From Berberis thunbergii (Eukaryota; Streptophyta; Magnoliopsida; Ranunculales; Berberidaceae), in the NCBI GenBank assembly GCA_003290165.1, contig QNQO01000590.1:310001-374000 (forward strand): a stretch of DNA of 64,000 nt, given 5' to 3'. Position 1 is the stretch's first letter. The number at the start of each line of letters is the position of its first letter. Of the stretch, positions 55,251-64,000 are shown piece after piece. Under the pieces are notes generated by a model. It was not told where the DNA came from, did not search any database, and saw nothing but the letters and a program-made list of their open reading frames with translations. The position numbers and the translations under genes are program-made.

Positions 55251-55594
55251 GGCTGCCATCCTGAAGTCACTTCCTAGCTTGCTTTGAAACTTGACATCTT
55301 GATTCAACCATGCAAGAGTTCATCCTAGCTAGACCTATTTCAATACAAAACTAATTTATCCGAACAAACAAATTTTAGGCACTTATAGTCAATACTAACT
55401 ACAGTAAAGGAAAGATCCAGGAAAATATTTTCATAATATGAATCTCTTTTGGCAACAAACAAATATACTGGTACACCAAATACTTGTTTCCAAAACTCAA
55501 TTATAGAATTAAACAAAAGCAGCACTTACGTTCAAGAAATATCATTCTAGTCAAAGCAAAGAAAATGCATAGGCATATGCCTTTCGCCAAAGCC

Positions 55595-57337
55595 TTAAGC
55601 TGTTACAGTTGTAGCACTACCCGCATTTTTAAGTTTCCAGGAACATAAAAGATCAAGCACATCAGCATGGTTACGAATGGAGCTTGGAAGTTTAGAGAAG
55701 CACTCTTGTGCCTCACCCTGCCTTCCAGCCTCGAAAAATGCTTCAAGCATCAGGACACATACAGGCGTAGATGGGAACCTCTTTACAGTCATTTCACTCA
55801 GAAAATTGATAGCATCATCGGCGGTCCCATGCGTGGATATGTGATTAATAAAAGGTTCCACAAAAGGTGGGTACCCTTGATCCTTCATCAATCCAATAAG
55901 GCTCATAGCTTTTTTCATATTTCTTCTAGCTAATAGCCTCTCTATCAAGATCTGGTAAGTTGTATGCCGAGGCCGTAACTGTTTCTCATTAACCATCTCA
56001 CTTAGAAATTGAAATGATTCATCAAATCTCCCAGTATTACAGAGACGGATGATTAGTTTCTCATAAACAACCCTAGTAGGAACAAATCCACCTTCTTCCA
56101 TGGCCTTCAGAATCTTATCACATTCCTGCAACCTACTGACACTGTTCAATGACTTGAGAATCCCATCAAGATTCGACTCTGTCAAGGCATTCCCACTCTG
56201 GACAAAAATCTTCACAACTCTTGAAAACAAACCCATGTCTAGCTCTTTACCAACTACAATTTTCCGCAACAGAAAATCGGTATCCTGCACCTTGGGCTTA
56301 GTCTCACTACTCATCATGAACTCGTACAAATCCACAACATCTTTCATCATCCTCCTCTTATAAAACCGATCCATTGCCTTACCATACGTCTCCAACTCCA
56401 TCTCAAACCCAGCTTCCTTCATGTCATTAACCACGCGCCAAAACTTCTCTATACAATCCTCTCTACTCAAAACCTTAACCATGGCATTGTAAGTAAGCTT
56501 ATCATGACTGAACTCCGAACTCTCTTCGACCCACCAGAAAAACATCAAAGCTTTCATTGGCTCCAATTTCAAATGAGCAATCACCATTTCAACCAAATCA
56601 TTCGACCAACTAACACCCAAATCCTCAATCCCTCTTTTCACTTCATCCCCCCATTCATTCTCTCTAATCACCTTACACACCTTCGAACCCACCCTTTCGA
56701 TCGAACTCTCATCCGGCCTCAAAAACATCCCCTTCAGCTTCTCTAAATCCCCCACCATCCCATCCTTCTCAAACCCCTCTGAAGCCTTATAAAAAGCTCT
56801 CTTACTCACCCCATGCCCCTTCTTCTTCATCAACTCAACCAACCCCCAAAACTCATTCACATACTCCTTCCTTCCCAATATCCCCAACATCAAGTTATAA
56901 CCTTTCGAGCTCAGCTTCCCACTCTCTACCTCCAAAACCAAATTGAAAAACCTCCAAGCAATCTCAGGGTTCCCTTCCAGATTGCCCAACGTCTCCAACA
57001 CCATATCATGACTTATCACCAAACTACTCCCCTCCATTTCCCTCCTAATTTCCTTCAAATCGCTCGATTTCGACAAAATATTAGTTAACACCACATGATT
57101 TTGATCTGGGTCTCTTTGTTCTAAAGCGGGTTCAGTTGAAAAACTACGAACCACTCTGGGGTTTCGGAGATTTGAAGGAAAACCCCAACTTTGATGAAGG
57201 TTTCTAGTGAATAACGATGAAAACTTTAAGGGGTTTTCAGGGTCTAGAGCTCTTACCTGAAACCCCAGAGGTCTGATTCGTGAAGTGCGGATCGAAGAGC
57301 GGAGAAGAAGTAGAATTCTCCATTGAAGATTTCTCAT
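55595..57337 (-). CDS. Mitochondrial-type P-class PPR protein, copy 2
   Basis: 580 codons, intact, same start (MRNLQWRILLLLRSS) and stop as copy 1. By eye it differs at about seven residues, among them GS for DL and E for D near residues 216-224, G for S in TYGKAM, T for M in ISTHG, and IR for VC in SSIRNH. The first three are shared with copy 3, so copies 2 and 3 are closest relatives. Predicted role as for copy 1: organelle RNA binding by tandem helical repeats. Its upstream region holds an extra MITE (57451-57639), about 110 bp from the ATG, which could alter expression relative to copy 1. Confidence 0.9.
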   Translation of the reverse strand: MRNLQWRILLLLRSSIRTSRIRPLGFQVRALDPENPLKFSSLFTRNLHQSWGFPSNLRNPRVVRSFSTEPALEQRDPDQNHVVLTNILSKSSDLKEIRREMEGSSLVISHDMVLETLGNLEGNPEIAWRFFNLVLEVESGKLSSKGYNLMLGILGRKEYVNEFWGLVELMKKKGHGVSKRAFYKASEGFEKDGMVGDLEKLKGMFLRPDESSIERVGSKVCKVIRENEWGDEVKRGIEDLGVSWSNDLVEMVIAHLKLEPMKALMFFWWVEESSEFSHDKLTYNAMVKVLSREDCIEKFWRVVNDMKEAGFEMELETYGKAMDRFYKRRMMKDVVDLYEFMMSSETKPKVQDTDFLLRKIVVGKELDMGLFSRVVKIFVQSGNALTESNLDGILKSLNSVSRLQECDKILKAMEEGGFVPTRVVYEKLIIRLCNTGRFDESFQFLSEMVNEKQLRPRHTTYQILIERLLARRNMKKAMSLIGLMKDQGYPPFVEPFINHISTHGTADDAINFLSEMTVKRFPSTPVCVLMLEAFFEAGRQGEAQECFSKLPSSIRNHADVLDLLCSWKLKNAGSATTVTA

Positions 57338-57450
57338 CTCTGCTTCTATAGGTTTTGATTTGGGGCTTCTCTGTCTTGTTGGTGCTTTGTGACGGAGACT
57401 GTGCGAGAAAACAAAAGGGTGTTTTTAGGGTTTTAGAACCCAGGAAGCAG

Positions 57451-57639
57451 AAATTCTAAAATGTCGAGGGAAAGAGCGAGGAAACCAGCGAGGTAAACGA
57501 GGTGGCGGGGGGTGAACCGTTCACCCCCCTCGAGATGCTTTCCGCGCGCGCATCTCGAGGGGGGTGAACGGTTCACCCCCCGCCACCTCGTTTACCTCGC
57601 TGATTTCCTCGCCCTTTCCCTCGACACATAGAATCGCTC
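57451..57639. mobile_element. Fold-back MITE upstream of PPR copy 2
   Basis: Two ~90-bp arms (GTCGAGGGAAAGAGCGAGGA.. and complement), GC-rich in the middle around GCGCGCGC. Flanked by GGAAGCAG on both sides (57443-57450 and 57640-57647). The matching places at 31950 and 58495 lack it. Same family as 4066-4267. It inserted after the PPR copies separated. Confidence 0.85.
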
Positions 57640-57713
57640 GGAAGCAGATAGTATTCGGGTATTGGGTTGGGCCAGATTTAGACCATCCTTCTGACCCATC
57701 ATCGTCATCGTCA

Positions 57714-57960
57714 TTATCAAAGCCCATTTCCGATACTTTCGGGATTGGCTACACGTATTTTAGTTTTCCAAGCAATGCGGTTTTCCCCTATATCCTCGCA
57801 TAATTCAAGTTCAAGATGTCTTCCTTCACCGCCTTCATCCAAGTTTTTAGCGACCGTCCCCTCCGTCTACACCCTCCACTAACTTGTCAATTCAAACATT
57901 TTCTAATTGTCGTCGTACTTGATTTCCTCTGCACGTGACCAAACCACATTCCACACCTTA
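57714..57960 (-). pseudogene. LINE ORF2 C-terminal remnant at PPR copy 2
   Basis: Inverted counterpart of the tails at 29921 and 31637 (CGMWFGHVQRKS, RRRGRSLKTWMKAVKED). Part of the duplicated PPR upstream block. Confidence 0.7.
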
Positions 57961-58045
57961 AGACGGAGAGAATTTGGGTGCTTAAGAAGTTATAAGACTT
58001 AGAGGGTGATTGTTTTTGCTTCTGAATGAAGTCAGGAGTCTTAAT

Positions 58046-58100
58046 GAAGACATCTTGAACTTGAATTATGCGAGGATATAGGGGAAAACCGCATTGCTTT
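58046..58100. repeat. 55-bp templated spacer at palindrome centre
   Basis: Left arm ends ..GTCAGGAGTCTTAAT at 58045; right arm starts ATTAAGACTCTTGACTTC at 58101. The spacer between is a direct copy of the sequence near 58325-58379 (AAGACATCTTGAACTTGAAT and onward to GCATTGCTT). The arms carry PPR copies 2 and 3 head to head. Confidence 0.85.
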
Positions 58101-58187
58101 ATTAAGACTCTTGACTTCATTCAGAAGCAAAAACAAACACCCTCTAAGTCTTATAACTTCTTATGCACCCAAATTCTCTCCGTCTTA

Positions 58188-58434
58188 AGGTGTGGAATGT
58201 GGTCTGGTCACGTGCGGAGGAAACCAAGTACGACGACAATTAGAAAATGTTTGAATTGGCAAGTTAGTGGAGGGTGTAGACGGAGGGGACGGTCACTAAA
58301 AACTTGGATGAAGGCGGTGAAGGAAGACATCTTGAACTTGAATTATGCGAGGATATAGGGGAAAACCGCATTGCTTGGAAAACTAAAATACGTGTAGCCA
58401 ATCCCGAAAGTATCGGAAATGGGCTTTGATAATG
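58188..58434 (+). pseudogene. LINE ORF2 C-terminal remnant at PPR copy 3
   Basis: Same tail as the other three (CGMWSGHVRRKP, RRRGRSLKTWMKAVKED, then GENRIAWKTKI in the next frame). Ends about 170 bp before the PPR copy 3 ATG. Confidence 0.7.
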
Positions 58435-58605
58435 ACGATGACGATGATGGGTCAGAAGGATGGTCTAAATCTGGCCCAACCCAATACCCGAATACTATCT
58501 TCCTGGGTTCTAAAACCCTAAAAACACCCTTTTTTCTCGCACACTCTCCGTCACAGAGCACCAACAATACAGAGAACCCCCAAATCAAAACCTATAGAAG
58601 CAGAG

Positions 58606-60189
58606 ATGAGAAATCTTCAATGGAGAATTCTACTTCTTCTCCGCTCTTCGATCCCCACTTCACGAATCAGACCTCTGGGGTTTCAGGTAAGAACTCTAGA
58701 CCCTGAAAACCCCTTAAAGTTTTCATCGTTATTCACTAGAAACCTTCATCAAAGTTGGGGTTTTCCTTCAAATCTCCGAAACCCCAGAGTGGTTCGTAGT
58801 TTTTCAACTGAACCCGCTTTAGAACAAAGAGACCCAGATCAAAATCATGTGGTGTTAACTAATATTTTGTCGAAATCGAGCGATTTGAAGGAAATTAGGA
58901 GGGAAATGGAGGGGAGTAGTTTGGTGATAAGTCATGATATGGTGTTGGAGACGTTGGGCAATCTGGAAGGGAACCCTGAGATTGCTTGGAGGTTTTTCAA
59001 TTTGGTTTTGGAGGTAGAGAGTGGGAAGCTGAGCTCGAAAGGTTATAACTTGATGTTGGGGATATTGGGAAGGAAGGAGTATGTGAATGAGTTTTGGGGG
59101 TTGGTTGAGTTGATGAAGAAGAAGGGGCATGGGGTGAGTAAGAGAGCTTTTTATAAGGCTTCAGAGGGGTTTGAGAAGGATGGGATGGTGGGTGATTTAG
59201 AGAAGCTGAAGGGGATGTTTTTGAGGCCGGATGAGAGTTCGATCGAAAGGGTGGGTTCGAAGGTGTGTAAGGTGATTAGAGAGAATGAATGGGGGGATGA
59301 AGTGAAAAGAGGGATTGAGGATTTGGGTGTTAGTTGGTCGAATGATTTGGTTGAAATGGTGATTGCTCATTTGAAATTGGAGCCAATGAAAGCTTTGATG
59401 TTTTTCTGGTGGGTCGAAGAGAGTTCGGAGTTCAGTCATGATAAGCTTACTTACAATGCCATGGTTAAGGTTTTGAGTAGAGAGGATTGTATAGAGAAGT
59501 TTTGGCGCGTGGTTAATGACATGAAGGAAGCTGGGTTTGAGATGGAGTTGGAGACGTATGGTAAGGCAATGGATCGGTTTTATAAGAGGAGGATGATGAA
59601 AGATGTTGTGGATTTGTACGAGTTCATGATGAGTAGTGAGACTAAGCCCAAGGTGCAGGATACCGATTTTCTGTTGCGGAAAATTGTAGTTGGTAAAGAG
59701 CTAGACATGGGTTTGTTTTCAAGAGTTGTGAAGATTTTTGTCCAGAGTGGGAATGCCTTGACAGAGTCGAATCTTGATGGGATTCTCAAGTCATTGAACA
59801 GTGTCAGTAGGTTGCAGGAATGTGATAAGATTCGGAAGGCCATGGAAGAAGGTGGATTTGTTCCTACTAGGGTTGTTTATGAGAAACTAATCATCCGTCT
59901 CTGTAATACTGGGAGATTTGATGAATCATTTCAATTTCTAAGTGAGATGGTTAATGAGAAACAGTTACGGCCTCGGCATACAACTTACCAGATCTTGATA
60001 GAGAGGCTATTAGCTAGAAGAAATATGAAAAAAGCTATGAGCCTTATTGGATTGATGAAGGATCAAGGGTACCCACCTTTTGTGGAACCTTTTATTAATC
60101 ACATATCCATGCATGGGACCGCCGATGATGCTATCAATTTTTCTGAGTGAAATGACTGTAAAGAGGTTCCCATCTACGCCTGTATGTGT
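58606..60189 (+). pseudogene. PPR gene copy 3, frameshifted and truncated
   Basis: Matches copies 1 and 2 from MRNLQWRILLLLRSS to about residue 512. There an extra T (five instead of four in TCAATTTTTCTGAG near 60137-60144) shifts the frame to a stop at 60150. Homology continues to CCTGTATGTGT at 60189, where TRIM sequence begins; the last ~55 codons are absent. It keeps the copy-2-like residues near 216-224. A protein of 514 residues missing the last repeat might still be made, but I regard it as a pseudogene. Confidence 0.9.
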
Positions 60190-61001
60190 TGTGACGACCC
60201 GCCTCCCGCACTGTACAGATATTGTCCGCTTTGGGCTACCATCCGGCCCGCACGACTTTAAAAGGCCTCTATCAGAGTATGCACAGCGGTATCTCCCCAC
60301 GGAGGCCTTGCCACCTCATCCAGATATTGTCCTCTTTGGTCTTTTGGACTTTTGGGCAGCCTTACGCACCTCCCTCACCTCACCCTCAAGGATTTGTTTC
60401 CTTTGCCCATCATGGGGCTCAGAAGGCCTCTATACAATGGGGAGATGACCATGCACATATAAAGCACATAACCATCCCACACCCAAGCGATGTGGGACTA
60501 TGTTTCCCTTGGTAGCTAGCCCAACTCCTCTTGGGATCCACGAGCCTGTTGAGCCTATTGGGCTCCAACCCTCACCCTCACCCTCCCCCTCAAGTCCGCC
60601 CACACAAGGGTCTCACAGTCCACCCCCCTTAAGGCCCAACGTCCTCGTTGGCCACACAGGCACAACGTCCACGTGGCACACTTCCGGCTGGGTCAGGCTC
60701 TGATACCAAACTGTGACGACCCGCCTCCCGCACTGTACAGATACTGTCCGCTTTGGGCTACCATCCGGCCCGCACGACTTTAAAAGGCCTCTATCAGAGT
60801 ATGCACAGCGATATCCCCCCACGGAGGCCCTGCCACCTCATCCAGATATTGTCCTCTTTGGTCTTTTGGACTTTTGGGCAGCCTTACGCACCTCCCTCAC
60901 CTCACCCTCAAGGATTTGTTTCCTTTGCCCATCATGGGGCTCAGAAGGCCTCTATACAATGGGGAGATGACCCTGCACATATAAAGCACATAACCATCCC
61001 A
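60190..61001 (-). mobile_element. TRIM (small LTR element) at the PPR/gypsy junction
   Basis: LTRs of 290 bp at 60190-60479 and 60712-61001, each starting TGTGACGACCCGCC and ending CCATCCCA. The 232-bp interior has no coding capacity. The primer site complement GCTCTGATACCA (60697-60708) lies three bases from the right LTR, so the element runs on the minus strand. The LTRs are nearly identical. The flanks do not match: TGTGT from the PPR gene on the left, GGATA from a gypsy RT on the right. The usual 5-bp duplication is therefore missing, which points to recombination between two TRIM copies. Confidence 0.85.
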
Positions 61002-63507
61002 GGATATCATCAGATCAGGGTTCAGAAAGGGGACGAGGCTAAGACGGCTTTTTGCACACATGAGGGACACTACGAGTTTCTCGTAATGCCATTTGGTCTC
61101 TCCAACGCACCAGCAACGTTCCAGGCGTTAATGAATTCGATATTCCGGCCGTATTTGCGCAAATTTGTGCTTGTGTTCTTTGACGACATCTTGGTGTATA
61201 GTCCAAGCCTTGAGAAACATGTGGAACAGTTGGAGACGGCTTTGAGTTTGTTGCAACAACACTGTTTGTATGCTAACAGGAAGAAATGTGAGTTTGGAAG
61301 TTCAAAACTAGGCTACTTGGGACATGTCATGATCTCGGCCAATGGGGTATCTATGGATCAATCCAAGGTTTAGGCTGTTTTGGATTGGCCACAACCGACT
61401 AACATTACAGAATTACGAGGTTTTTTGGGTCTCACTGGATATTATCGAAAGTTCATCTGTGAGTATAGTCAGATAGCATGGCCGCTGATATCTCAGTTGA
61501 AGAAAAATGGGTTTGCATGGAATCGAGAAGCCGAGGTTTCTTTCCAAGGTTTAAAGCGCGTTATGACTTCTGCTCCGGTATTGCGAATGCCCGATTTCTC
61601 TAAAGAATTCATTGTAGAGTCCGACGCTTCGGGGTTTGCGGTGGGAGCTGTTTTGATGCAAGCGAATCAACCAGTAGCTTTCTTCAGTCAAGTTTTGAGA
61701 CAGAGGGCGAGGCTCAAACCAATATATGAGAAAGAACTCATGGAAATTGTGTTCGCAATTACCAAATGGCGAACTTAGTTGTTGGGTAGGAAGTTCATTA
61801 TTCGCACTGATCACAGAGTCTGAAGTATATGATGGAGTAAAGAGTCATTGGGCCGGAATATCAGAAGTGGGTAAGTAAATTACTTGGTTTTCAGTTTGAA
61901 ATTCAATATAGAACAGGGTTTTCCAATGCGGCCGTGGATGCTCTTTCTCGGATTTCTCCTTCTCCGTCTTGTTTTCATATGAGTATGCCCACTTGGCGTG
62001 ATTGGAAGGTGCTCAAAGCAGAAATATCAGATGATTCTGATATACAACATCTGAAACAGTCAGTGTTGCAAGGGGCGGCTAGACCGGGATTTGTTGTAAT
62101 TAATGATCTTTTGCACTACAAAAATCGGTTGGTTATTCCTTAGACTTCTTCTCTCATTCCCATTCTTTTCAAAGAATTTCATGAATCGGCAGTTGGGGGG
62201 CACTCAGGTGAGACAAAAACCTACCAGAGAATTGCCAAAGAATTATATTGGGTGGGGATGAAGGATTATATCAGGAAGCGGGTTAGTGAGTGCGACGTTT
62301 GTCAGCGTAACAAGACCATGGCCACTACTCCAGCCGGCCTTCTTCAGCCCATTCCTCTTCCTACGCAGATTTGGGACGAAGTCACCATGGACTTCATTGA
62401 AGGATTGCCATGCATGTTCAGGGTCAGTTGATGCAATTTTGGTCGTAGTTGACCGTCTTAGCAAGTATGCGCATTTTGTTGGCCTGAAACATCCCTACAC
62501 AGCTGAGAGGGTAGGTTCAATATTTTCCAAGGAAATTATTAGGCTCCATGGGACACCGATTTCTATAATATCAGATAGGGATAAAATCTTCCTCAGTCAT
62601 TTCTGGCGGGAATTATTTCGGGTTCAAGGAACGAAGTTGAAACATAGCACGGCGTATCATCCTCAAACAGACGGTCAGTCGGAAGTCTTGAACCGCTGTT
62701 TGGAAACTTATCTCAGATGTTTTACTTCGGAGAGGCCAAAACAATGGTATAAATGGTTGCCTTGGGCTGAATTTTGGGTATAACACGTCAACGCACTCGG
62801 CGACGGGATACACTCCTTTCAAGATTCTCTATGGCAGGGATCTGCCACCTCTAATCAGGTATGTCACTGGTACTACGCATGTATCTTTGGTAGAACAACT
62901 CTTATTAGACAAGGACAGTGTCCTAGAATCACTAAAGATGCACTTGTTGAGGGCGCAACAACGTATGAAAAAACAGGCCGATAGGTCTCGAAGGGATGAG
63001 TTGTTTGTGGTGGGTGATCGGGTGTTTTTGAAGATTCGGCCTTATCGGCATAAATCACTGGCAAGTCGGGTTAATCAAAAGCTCTCTGCTAGTTTTTATG
63101 GTCCTTTTGAGGTTTTGGCAAGGGTAGGAGCGGTTGCTTACAAAATGGCTTTACCTCCTTCCTCTCGCATCCACCCTGTTTTTCATGTTTCACAATTATG
63201 GCGCGCGAAGGGACCTTGTTCCCAACTATTTCCTCTTCCTCCTCAACTCAGCGATGAATTTGAAATGTTAGTTCAACCTGAATCACTCTTAGATGTGCGT
63301 CATAGGGACAAAAATACGCCTGAGGTTTTAATCAAGTGGCATGGGTTACCTGCCTATGAAGCTACTTGGGAGGATTTCCATATGTTCATAAATCAATTTC
63401 CTTCTTTTCACCTTGAGGACAAGGTGAGTAATTGGGGCGGGGGTATTGATAAACCTCCTGTCAGATATACTTATACAAGAAAGAGATATAAATCAATAAA
63501 CCAGTGA
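61002..63507 (+). pseudogene. Gypsy chromovirus pol, 5'-truncated and decayed
   Basis: Starts inside RT at [17 protein letters not shown] and continues with [16 protein letters not shown], catalytic [10 protein letters not shown], RNase [16 protein letters not shown], the integrase core ([36 protein letters not shown]), and a chromodomain-like end (VLIKWHGLPAYEATWEDF). Stops or frame changes occur near 61371, 61778, 61822, 62141, 62420 and 62781, so it is inactive. Gag, protease and the first part of RT are missing. It is a different lineage from the element at 34351-39474: sequence, LTR and 3' tail differ. The open frame from 60753 that fuses TRIM sequence to RT is accidental. Confidence 0.9.
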
Positions 63508-64000
63508 GTGGCTTTGAAGAATGCAAGTGCTATATGAATGCAAGTGCTATAGTGGCTTTGAAGAAGGAAAGTGTTATATTCTGCAAGTTGGACGGCAAGT
63601 AGTGCTATATTCTGCAAGTTGGACTGCAAGTCTGGATGGTTAGGCAGTTCAGGGGGTTAGTAAGCCAGTTGCTGTATTGTTGCTATACCAAGTTGCAGTG
63701 TTGTATTGTTGCTATATTCAGAATTATAAAGGCTATTAGGAACTCTTATAAATAGGAGATCAGTAACAGAAATTGGATTCATTCATTCATTCTTCTTTGT
63801 AAACATTTTGTACAAGGGAGCACATTGCGCTCTAAGGAGATTGGCAATCTCAATTTCTGCCTATTACATTCCAGTCTATCCAGACCATTGTAACCTTTAC
63901 ATTTTAATCAAACAATTCTTTCCTTCCCGTGATTCTCTTGTTGAGGCATGATTGCTGAAACTGCAGTATTTCTTCCATTATTTTCTGTGATTGCACTAGT
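63434..64000 (+). repeat. Polypurine tract and 3' LTR of second gypsy element (runs off window)
   Basis: GGGGCGGGGG (63434-63443) is a polypurine tract overlapping the end of pol. The following ~550 bp are non-coding with short internal repeats (GAATGCAAGTGCTATA; TATTCTGCAAGTTGGAC, twice), a TATA-like TATAAATAGGAG near 63750, and CATTCATTCATTC behind it. This looks like an LTR with its own promoter. The 3' end is not in the window and the exact start near 63444 is uncertain. Confidence 0.65.

Noticed and set aside
60753..61373. Apparent fusion protein of TRIM LTR and reverse transcriptase
   Set aside because: Chance open frame across a recombination junction; the LTR part is non-coding.
1..64000. 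CRISPR arrays, bacterial operons, tRNA or rRNA genes
   Set aside because: Short repeats are direct tandem or element-derived without spacer structure. I found no convincing tRNA A/B boxes or rRNA sequence, though I could not run a covariance search.

Overview
The window is nuclear DNA of a flowering plant, most likely a eudicot. It has an AT-rich background, multi-exon genes with plant splice sites, a CONSTANS-like B-box/CCT gene, a mitochondrial-type P-class PPR gene, and plant families of LTR, LINE, TRIM and MITE elements. I cannot name the species. It is a repeat-rich, recently rearranged region with few intact genes.

Layout. (1) 1-6061 is copy A of the upstream region and first non-coding exon of a B-box gene. 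It carries four insertions that the sister copy C (17157-19640) lacks: a three-LTR element (255-1655), a TIR element (1894-2790), a fold-back MITE (4066-4267), and a 1.1-kb element with ~95-bp terminal inverted repeats carrying a TPR-like gene fragment (4378-5480). (2) 6062-12701 is intergenic: a copia gag fragment, a possible CBL fragment, a 1.4-kb tandem duplication, and a third partial copy B of the upstream region. (3) 12702-~17125 is a decayed, 5'-truncated LINE on the minus strand. (4) 17157-27610 is the fullest copy of the B-box gene (COL9/COL10 type, exons spread over ~8 kb). It is broken by one extra T in exon 2. (5) 28620-33803 is a tandem duplication ending in an intact PPR gene. 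(6) 34140-41905 is a second copy of the B-box 3' flank, interrupted by a young gypsy chromovirus (34351-39474), then a DHHC/SDR chimeric pseudogene. (7) 41905-57337 is an inverted arm: B-box exon 2, DHHC/SDR, B-box exons 5-4-3, a PP2C fragment spliced between SDR and B-box sequence, DHHC/SDR again, then a second intact PPR gene, all on the minus strand. (8) 58046-58100 is the centre of a head-to-head palindrome. The third PPR copy to its right is frameshifted and cut by a TRIM at 60190. (9) 61002-64000 is the 3' part of a second, decayed gypsy chromovirus, running off the window.

How it fits together. The likely working genes are the two PPR copies (32061-33803 plus, 55595-57337 minus), predicted to act on organelle RNA. 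The gypsy element at 34351-39474 is nearly complete but has two apparent frameshifts. No B-box copy in the window is whole: one has a frameshift, one has a changed start codon and only the 5' half, and one has only the 3' half. The main biological interest is the rearrangement itself. Pieces of four unrelated genes (B-box/CCT, DHHC acyltransferase, SDR reductase, PP2C) are joined in alternating orientation. Some junctions show short shared sequence and one has a templated 55-bp spacer, as expected from template-switching repair. Misassembly of haplotypes is the chief alternative.
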